The position numbers were made by a program, and so were the translations under genes. Below the pieces are notes generated by a model. The model was not told the origin of the DNA. It made no database searches and saw only the letters and a list, made by a program, of their open reading frames with translations. Below are positions 57,263-64,000 of a stretch of 64,000 nucleotides of DNA, piece after piece. The stretch comes from Pyrrhosoma nymphula. Lineage: Eukaryota; Arthropoda; Insecta; Odonata; Coenagrionidae. Where the stretch lies: contig OY754332.1 in the NCBI GenBank assembly GCA_963573305.1, positions 48,521,559 through 48,585,558 of the forward strand, read 5' to 3'. Within the stretch, counting starts at the first letter, position 1, and the number at the start of each line of letters is the position of its first letter.

Positions 57263-57293
57263 GTTTCTCCAGCCATCCTGCTGGGGTCTTCAG
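57263..57293 (-). other. Hammerhead-like 31-nt core
   Basis: On the minus strand CTGAAGACC is followed by a 5-bp stem CCAGC/GCTGG and then AGAAAC. The CTGAAGA-to-GAAAC distance (31 nt) is the same as at 44753-44723, and several positions between agree. A canonical hammerhead needs CUGAUGA, adjacent stem II and a cleavage site across stem I, which I cannot demonstrate; hence only 'hammerhead-like'. Confidence 0.35.
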
Positions 57294-57469
57294 GTCTGAA
57301 GTGGAGATATCCATTTTTTTGTCTTAAAAACCTTGGTATTTTTTGGCGGGAATTTCGTTAATTAGCTTGTTGCTGGTTTCCTTTTTTAAATATCCTCTTC
57401 CAGGTACTTGGGAGATTATATTTGTCCTCTTGGTTGAAGTTTTCTTCAATTTCAAGAAGCGATTTCAAC

Positions 57470-57632
57470 TCTCCACCGTCACAGAACACGTATGATCAGA
57501 ACCCGGACACAAGGTGGACTTCGGTAAACCTAGGGTTCTCTCGAGGGAAAACTACTACTACCCCAGAATCATCCGGGAGGCAATTGAAATCGCAAAAAAA
57601 TCCAGAGTGCTAACATTTTTGCATTAATCACC
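57470..57632 (+). mobile_element. Penelope-like element C-terminal remnant
   Basis: From about 57500 one frame reads E-P-G-H-K-V-D-F-G-K-P-R-V-L-S-R-E-N, then Y-Y-Y-P-R-I-I-R-E-A-I-E-I-A-K-K-S, ending in a stop after F-L-H. The G-H-x-I/V-D-F and (Y)xPRxIREAIEI pattern is characteristic of the C-terminal GIY-YIG-containing region of arthropod Penelope-like retroelements. Only the last ~45 residues are visible; the RT domain is absent. Confidence 0.6.
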
Positions 57633-59277
57633 TTTTATTTGTCAGAGACATTCTGCACAAATCTCGGACCAAAAGTGGAAACTTAGCTTTCAGAGTTCAT
57701 GCAATTTAAAAACTTCATACACTCTCTGGAACAATTAATGCATGTGTTATCTTTTCATTCTACTCATCTAAGTCCGCACTTATTAGCAATTGTTACAGTT
57801 TGAATTTATCTAAAGCTGTATAGGGCAATCACCAAGGGAATAGAGCCTCTGACTTTCAGGGGCAAGGTGCTTCCACCATGTCACTAGTCACAGTCATGCC
57901 ACTAAAAGAAAACCTCTTAAACAACAAAGGCATTTACTTTTTCAAAATAAATGCCAGTTTTTCCTGCCAAAAAGCAAATTCAACTGGTGCCTATGTTAAC
58001 CTTTAAAGGGCTAGTGTACATTTAAATCTACACTGGGATGTGGTGTCCTATGGCCGTGCGTACAATATATTGTACACTGGCTGTGGTATTTAAACACATA
58101 AGAGTTTCTTCTGAGTGTTCAAAATTAAATCCAGCCAGCAGTGTCCGAAGCGAGAATTTTAATCCGTATGATAAAGGTTCAGGAATTCAGAATAGAAACT
58201 TGATTTTCTATCATCACCTAGTTCTAAGTCCATGAACCTAATAAGTTCTAAGTGAATGATGATAACACAGTGCTATTTCAACTTATTACTTTCTAAATTA
58301 AAAAAATGATATTTTTGGATTCAACTCAGATTATCACTCTAGCCGCACAATTTTGCTTCCTTCTCAAAAACTGTGGCATGCATGTATCCATGCAATAACT
58401 GTTTGGAATTCTAACTTCGCTCCTATCCGCTAGCAACCAAATGACTCATGAAATTGGTATTACACCTCCTTTGGCCACATCCTTTATTACATTGCCTCAA
58501 CTTTTCTCAAAGAATCCCTCCCCATTCTCCTCGATTGGAAGCAATGCAAGTAAGGGCTGGGCTGGGCCATGATGGCCCAATACCACTATGCAGGGTTGTC
58601 AAGCCACCAGAGAGGTTGGTGCAAAGATCAAACCGAGGTTCTTCAGAGGTAGGTGTGTCAAGCAGGTTGCATGAGTAAGTGGAACTAATTTTTTGTGAGT
58701 ACCTAACTTAAACGTTGTAATCAAATTAATTAAGAATTTTGATTCCCAAAAGATTGATGAAGAGGGGTAAAATTTTGTAGGAACCCTCAAATTAATAAAG
58801 GATAGCCCTTTCATTCCTTGTTTGAGGATTTAGAGCCAGAGTCAATAGGAAGCAGAGGCAGGGGGATGAGTCAAAAAGCCATGGGGTAAATAATATAAAA
58901 AAATTGTGGGCTTTCATAGGAATAATTGAAATAGTTGCATTGAATTACTTAAAAGAAGTCATATGATAATTGGGTGTGTTTTTTCTTCGGTAAAATATTC
59001 ATCAAGCAATTTCATAATAAAAATTAAAGGATAACTGATTGCAAGTTGAAGGAATTAACTAGGCTGTCCTTAATATGTTTCGTACTATGCCTACCTAATT
59101 GTATGGAATATAAAAATACTGAATATAATAATATGCTCAGCCAGTAGAAACAGATTTAAGATCTGTATTGCCATATATTCTGTCAATTTCTGTTCCAATA
59201 ATGCCTGTTCGCTGTCAGTTTGAAGCCTGTTGGATATTTAGTGTACAAAATATGAACAGTACTGTGTCAACAGTATT
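57633..59277. other. Unassigned sequence
   Basis: No gene recognised. The final ~80 bp (59200-59277) contain GCCTGTTCG and GCCTGTTGG motifs that loosely resemble the tandem repeat beyond the right end of the transposon (63727-63965), so the element may begin a little earlier than 59278. Confidence 0.35.
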
Positions 59278-59850
59278 GGTCATGGAACAACTTTTTTCGA
59301 AAGTCTAAGTTCGACATACGGCAAAATTGTAGCCCGTAGTACCCAAGGAACAGATAAAAATTTATTTTCAGTAGGATGACTTCCTACGGTGTCACAGAGG
59401 TCATTTATGTTGAGGGTAGGCAACCCAAAACACACACCCACTTTTTACCCTATTTCGGCTGTAAATGTCGCGATTCAAGCATTTTTTTCCAGTCAGTGCT
59501 GTACCAGTCATGTCAGGAAATGTTTAGGTAACCCACAGAGATTGGATGATCACGTTTTTATAGTACTGGTCTTAAAATGCAAAGAAAAAATGTGAAAATT
59601 ACTTAATTAATGACTTATAATGTAATTTGCCATAGCTGTATGGACATGGTTAACATTCATATGACCCTTCCCCTTCTCTAGAACAACACCTTTCCCCTCT
59701 CCCATCCTCAAGCAACCATCTCTCCTTCTCCCTATGAACTAATATCAAGGCACTGCGCTGGCTACACCTTGTATGAAAATGGTTCTGTGTTCCAAATTTT
59801 GCAGTTCTTCGCCCACCATGAGGACCAGTGCCACTTCGACTCTCAGGGTG
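59278..59850 (+). repeat. Left terminal inverted repeat
   Basis: In order outside to inside: GGTCATGGAACAAC, AAGTTCGACATACGGCAAAA, GTACCCAAGGAACAG, GATGACTTCCTACGGTG, GTTGAGGGTAGGCAACCC, CAGTCATGTCAGGAAATGT, ACTGGTCTTAA. The inner part then has GAAAATTACTTAATTAATGA, GGCAAATTACA on the complement, and GCCCACCATG. Every block recurs inverted in the right repeat, with identity high in the outer 300 bp and lower inward. Confidence 0.85.
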
Positions 59851-59933
59851 ACCCAGAACTCACCCCGTGGAGGTGGATGCAACTCGAATTCCTTCCATAC
59901 CCACCTACCCTTCAACTCTTATGACTTACCAAT

Positions 59934-61855
59934 CTAACTGTAATCTTTTTTGGATCCAAACTTAGACATTTGTTTCCTTGATTGGATTTTCTGATGGATG
60001 TTTCCATCCCTTTCCTTCGCTGTGCTCATGCTCCTCGATGCCTCTGTTACCATTTTTACATGTCTCTCGATGGCTTGAGGGTGGCAGGGTAAGTCAGGGA
60101 TTTTGATCTGGGAAGGACTTCCCTCCGTCTGGTTGACCAGCATAGATTCAATCTCCTCTGTCGAGATGTGATCCAGGAGAGGTGGTGCGGTGACTGTAGT
60201 GTACTCCCAGTCGATAATATTGGTGTAGTCAGATGCATTCAAGTTTAGTGGAGGGATGTGAAAACCCCTGATGCCTTCTTCTAGTGAATGCATCTGCCTG
60301 CCTGCACTATCCTCCGGAAGGCTACTCTTCGCACTTTGGCACTTTCATCATTCACCAATTCAATGAGGATGTTCTCTGGATGAGTGAAGAATGCATTGCT
60401 CTGGATGAATTTCTCAAGAACCTCTCTGTACTTTTTAGGGAAATGTCTTGATCTCTAAAACATTTCCCACACGTTTTGCTCCTTCTGTAATCTTCCAATT
60501 TTTTTTATTTTGAATCACATTGGTATATAGAGCTTCATGATAATCTGGGTTATTGTCTTCAAAGCCACTGTAGGTCGTCTTGTTCCCATGTAAACTCGTA
60601 TCACTCAGTTGACCATCATTCCCCGTCTTCTGTTATCCATTTCACCAGGATCGTGACCAGTCAGCTCTTGTGGGATGCATCCAATGGCAATACCACCAGC
60701 TGTATCCAGCAAGTATTTTTGATGTGTTCTGATGAGTGATGAATCTAGGTCAGGGTCAGGCAGATCAAGATCAATCGTCTGAAATTTCACCTCCGGCAGC
60801 TGCACACAGGTCTTCAGTTGGCGGCCTATTGGCCCACTGTAGCTACTTGGTCCGGTCGTTGGCCCATCAAATGTTTCCATTATATGTCGAAGGGGGAGTT
60901 CATTTGCGTGCAGCTGGTACACAGAAATCTGTAAGGTACGCCCCAGGTGCACTTCGATAAACATATAGCGCCTCCCTTCCAGCCGGTGTTGGTGGACAAC
61001 CATCTCAACCAATGCACCATATGAGAGACGTCAATTTAAGCGGCTTCGATAAAGTCGAGAGGTTGAGGTCAAAGGTTTTGCGAGAATAACTACATGCTCT
61101 TCGGTGGCAGTCATGATGCGCACTTTATTGTTGCTACCCAATTCCCTGACTTTCGTCTTGTCTTTTCTCCCATTGAAGTAAAAGGTTACCCACAGTTGGT
61201 CTCTTAGCTTTTGCAGGTCCTCTGCAGTTGCCAGCTCTCTGTATTTCTTCCTTTGGCGCGCAACTTTCTTCCAGTCTACAACCTTTGATGTATGGCCAGG
61301 TGTGACCTGGCTGATGTCCTCAAATGATGAAGTCATGAGGGCTTTAGAACTTTAGTGCACAAAAACTTCAGTTTATATTCAATTTCCTGGGCGAAGGATG
61401 TTAACACCCTCTTTTCAAATGCTTCCTCCATTTTTGTTGGTTTTCTTTCTTCTCTGACACCATGTTTTTTATGTTTTTCTGTCATTTTCCAATCAATGGC
61501 CCCAATCAATAGCTCCCTGGCTGATCTTTGGTCCAAAAGGAATGGTATTTCTTCTTTATTAATTACTATCTTTGGCTTACAGATGCAATTGGCCAGTTTT
61601 GTAAGACAATTGCATTGAGAAATATTGAACAGGCTTTTATAATCTTTCTTAAACTGTTTCAAGTCTCTTTGGACAACAGGTGACTTTTCCTTCTTTACTC
61701 TCTTCATAATGTTTCTACATTTCTTATTGTGTCTCAAAACTGCAGTGAGAATGTCACGATTTAAAATGGCAGGTACAGACACTTGCTCCACTCTGTTGGC
61801 GACAACTTGTGTAATTTCCTGGGCCGATGGATCAAATCCTTCTCTCTCTTACCGC
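59934..61855 (-). pseudogene. Uncharacterised transposase-like protein, frameshifted
   Basis: Several minus-strand segments in different frames follow one family order. (1) 61855-61333: D-P-S-A-Q-E-I-T, then a C-x-C / C-x-C pair and EIPFLLDQRSARELLIGAID. (2) 61336-61031: VDWKKVARQRKK, F-Y-F-N-G-R-K-D-K-T, EEHVVILAKP. (3) 61012-60605: VHLGRTLQ, YQLHANELPLRH, T-T-G-P-S-S-Y-S-G-P-I-G-R-Q-L. (4) about 60530-60310: EGAKRV-W-E-M-F, stop, R-S-R-H-F, N-A-F-F-T-H-P-E-N-I-L. (5) 60293-59934: A-S-D-Y-T-N-I-I-D-W, PCHPQAIERHVKMVTEAS, ending S-K-K-D-Y. I recall this block order from multi-copy hypothetical proteins of arthropods and other invertebrates. At least four frame changes and one stop disable it. 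The region expected to hold a C-D-G-T-x-x-N-T-G motif between blocks 2 and 3 is missing. By analogy with hAT-type proteins, the H-P-Q-A-I-E-R motif may carry a catalytic Glu; that is inference. Confidence 0.7.
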
Positions 61856-61894
61856 TTTTTCATCTCCACCTACTTGTAGTATTTCATAACATTC

Positions 61895-62125
61895 TCATAT
61901 GTGGGCAAATTTCATCCAGACAACTCTTGAGGAGCGCCAAAGAGAAGATTCTCCACTGACGAGCATGTCACCACTTTCATTGTTCTTTTTAATTGCTAAT
62001 CCAGTAAAAAAGTAATAAAATTCACTCCGACGTGTAATTCTAGCCTCGCCAGACCATGCACTAGCAAAAGACATTCGTGGGCAGTCAAGGCGCATAAATT
62101 GTTCTGCTAAATGGCTCCAAATCAT
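61895..62125 (-). CDS. Hypothetical 76-residue frame upstream of the transposase-like gene
   Basis: It lies inside the transposon just upstream of the transposase-like pseudogene, same strand. The product (MIWSHLAEQFMRLDCPRMSF, then R-I-T-R-R-S-E-F-Y-Y-F-F-T-G-L) matches no family I know. It could be a first exon or the decayed N-terminus of the same gene, separated by a frame break around 61860-61895, or a chance frame. Confidence 0.3.
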   Translation of the reverse strand: MIWSHLAEQFMRLDCPRMSFASAWSGEARITRRSEFYYFFTGLAIKKNNESGDMLVSGESSLWRSSRVVWMKFAHI

Positions 62126-62167
62126 GCAGTTGTCATGAGTAACATTTTAATTCTTTACGTAAGGTGC

Positions 62168-63578
62168 AGCCTGAGACTTCAATCTTAAAATTTATGGTGG
62201 GCGAAGAGCTGCAGCATTTTGAACACAGAAACCCTTTGTCGTAGACATTGTAGCCAGTACAGTGTCGTTTATATGAGTTTGTGGGTGGGGCATGGGAGAA
62301 GTGGGAGGTTTTGGAGACCAGAGGAGAGGGGAAAGGGTCATATGCATAATGTCACACCCATGCGAGTGTGGCAAATTATAATAAGTCATCAATTAAGCAA
62401 TTTTCAGTTTTTCACGTTTTTTTGCATATTAACCCTTTCGCTACGAAGGTCGGAAATATGCGACAGTAGATTTCCTGACCAGGAAGACGAATGTCAAAAA
62501 TTTGCGTAGGAGATTTTCCTAAGCAAACAAACGAACGTCGCACATTTGTGACGCTATGCATTCCCCCCCTCCTTGCGCTTGCAGGCACACAGCTAAAAAG
62601 TTTTGGGACCCAACGCAGTGGGGATCAGGCCTTTCCCTCAGATTCCAGGAGCAGGTACTTGGACCCTTCCTCCTATTATCACCCTCTTTGCGGCAAGGGT
62701 CCACGGTCATATAGTTGTTTATTCAGTGATATTTCTAAATAAATATTTGTGGCTTTCGCAAAAAATATAAAATCAGAATGGAACTTGTTTTATGATGAGT
62801 GTTTGTTTACAATATGTAAGCAAAATTCTACCATCAATATTAACTGAACTCTTGATATCAAGATAAATAACATATAAATGTTTGTTAATGTTAATATTGG
62901 TGGTAGAGTTTCATTTAAAATTTGTAAATGCACAGTACAAAATGAGATATTCACTTCAAAGTCGACAATTTCAGAGCAAGCAACAAATATGCATGTAGTA
63001 AAACCAACAAATAAACAATTAGTTGACAGGGAACCCATGCCACTGGAAAGGTTATAAATCTGCAAAGGGTGGAGCTTAACTGCCCCCAGAGTCCGAGATA
63101 GTTGCGAGGACCCCGCTAGGAGGGGTCGAAAAAGGTATGAGCTTAGTGTGATTGTATACCTGCGGGAACTTTCTCCATGGATGCCTTTCAAAAATGGTCC
63201 GTACAGAGAGGAAGGAAGAGTCTCTTGTTACTCAATTCAATAGACATGCATAGGAGAGAATTCCGCCGTCTCGAAAGGGTTAAGACCAGTTGTTGTATAA
63301 ACATGTGATCATCCGATCTCTGTGGCTTACCTCGACATTTTCTGACATGACTGGTTCCGCATCGACTGAAAAAAAAGCTTGAATCGCGACATTCACAGCT
63401 GAAATAGCGTAAAAAGTGGGCGAGCGTTGTGGGTTGCCTACCCTCAACATATATGACCTCTGCGGCACCGTAGGAAGTCATCCTATCGGGACAATTTTTT
63501 TCTCTGTTCCTTGGGTACAAGGGTCTACATTTTGCCGTATGTCGAACTTAGAATTTTGAAAAATGTTGCTCCATGACC
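62168..63578 (-). repeat. Right terminal inverted repeat, interrupted
   Basis: The outer part (63578-63280) mirrors 59278-59575 block for block. After the TTAA-flanked insertion at 62433-63279, the inner part (62432-62168) resumes with CAATTAAGCAATTTTC, GGCAAATTATAATAAGTCAT, GGGTCATATG, GAACACAGAA and TATGGTGGGCGAAGA, mirroring 59575-59850. Continuity across the insertion proves the repeat was one unit before it. Confidence 0.85.
62433..63279. mobile_element. 847-bp piggyBac-like non-autonomous element
   Basis: It is flanked by TTAA on both sides (62429-62432 and 63280-63283). The ends are short inverted repeats: CCCTTTCGCTACGAAGG at the left and CCCTTTCGAGACGGCGG at the right on the minus strand. 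TTAA duplication plus CCC-starting ends is the piggyBac signature. No transposase motif is visible; the 133-codon minus-strand frame at 62790-63191 shows no known domain. Confidence 0.75.
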
Positions 63579-63726
63579 ACCCCTAATGAACAGCCTACAA
63601 ACAATCTCGCACCACACTCAAATGGAAACAACTTTGAATCATCCTTGCAACAGTTTGTACTCTTGTTTGCAGCTTGTTCCTTAACCGGCAGACAACAAGC
63701 ATTTCGGTGACGTTAGTGATCAGACT

Positions 63727-63965
63727 CTTAACAGGCAGGGTCCAGTTGGTTGTCTGTTTTACCGAACAGGAAACGAACAGACAACAGTGAACATAGTCAC
63801 TCAACAGGCAGGGGTCGGTTGGTTGTTTTTACCGAACAGGGAACGAACAGACAACAGTGAACATAGTCACTCAACAGGCAGGGGTCGGTTGGTTGTTTGT
63901 TTCACACAACAGGGAATGAACAGAAACAGTGAACAGACTCAACAGGCAGGGACTGGTTGGTTGTC
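63727..63965 (+). repeat. ~70-bp tandem repeat, about four copies
   Basis: The unit AACAGGCAGGGGTCGGTTGG, followed by a TTGTTTTT-ACCGAACAGG-GAACGAACAGACAACAGTG-like body, starts at 63730, 63803, 63873 and 63941 (spacings 73, 70, 68). A partial AACCGGCAGACAACAA lies before it near 63682. It begins about 150 bp outside the right TIR. The frame at 63787-63987 merely reads through it. Confidence 0.85.
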
Positions 63966-64000
63966 CGACCCGTACATGGTAGCCTGATGTATCAGTGTTT

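Larger units (their letters stand above)
59278..63578. mobile_element. DNA transposon with ~570-bp TIRs and an uncharacterised transposase-like gene
   Basis: The left repeat (59278-59850) is matched in inverted orientation by 63578 back to 62168 once the inserted element at 62433-63279 is removed. Between the repeats lies about 2.3 kb containing one broken minus-strand gene (59934-61855). Both outer ends begin GGTCATGGA or GGTCATGGAGCAACA. No target duplication is certain, because the flanks differ and may be damaged. Long TIRs enclosing a single gene is the architecture of a cut-and-paste DNA transposon, and the gene belongs to none of the transposase superfamilies I can recognise. The element is decayed. 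Confidence 0.8.

Overview
The window looks like AT-rich, repeat-dense nuclear DNA of an animal, most likely an arthropod (probably an insect). The case rests on its repeat content: several LINE families with arthropod-style C-terminal tails, tRNA-derived SINEs, a Penelope-like remnant, a hAT and a Mutator-like transposase remnant, and many inverted-repeat (MITE or foldback) elements. I see no intact host gene, no rRNA, no CRISPR array and no credible functional tRNA. Most open frames are short and overlap repeats or their antisense strands. No database search was possible; family names rest on motifs I can read.

Layout. 0-16 kb: mostly unassigned intergenic sequence holding LINE 3' ends (3.8-4.3 kb), a tRNA-derived SINE (7.1 kb), a TA-flanked MITE (8.1 kb) and a broken Mutator-like transposase fragment (10.6 kb). 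16-24 kb: a run of LINE fragments on both strands (16.7-19.1 and 20.4-20.9 kb), a 173-bp palindrome (20.1 kb), a 418-bp MITE (22.2 kb) and the first copy of a 0.55-kb TTAA-flanked MITE (23.1 kb). 24-38 kb: sparse; a second SINE copy (30.4 kb), an inverted repeat pair carrying hammerhead-like cores (32.2/33.1 kb), a palindrome (34.8 kb), a LINE 3' end (37.2 kb). 38-45 kb: a GC-rich block, a 1.07-kb foldback with nearly identical arms, a LINE split by a PIF/Harbinger-type MITE, the second TTAA MITE and another LINE 3' end. 45-58 kb: tRNA-like palindromes, a LINE split by a SINE, further LINE RT pieces, a second foldback (53.3 kb), a hAT transposase pseudogene (55.2 kb) and a Penelope-like C-terminus (57.5 kb).

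59-64 kb holds the most interesting structure: a roughly 4.3-kb DNA transposon with terminal inverted repeats of about 570 bp, enclosing a broken minus-strand gene of an uncharacterised arthropod protein family (motifs LHANELPLRH, GPIGRQL, PCHPQAIERHVK). Its right repeat is split by an 0.85-kb TTAA-flanked piggyBac-like element. Because a gene of unknown function sits exactly between long TIRs, that family is a good candidate for an undescribed transposase.

There is no operon-like co-operation between genes here. The informative relations are nesting: the MITE in the LINE at 40.8 kb, the SINE in the LINE at 47.1 kb, and the TTAA element in the TIR at 62.4 kb.
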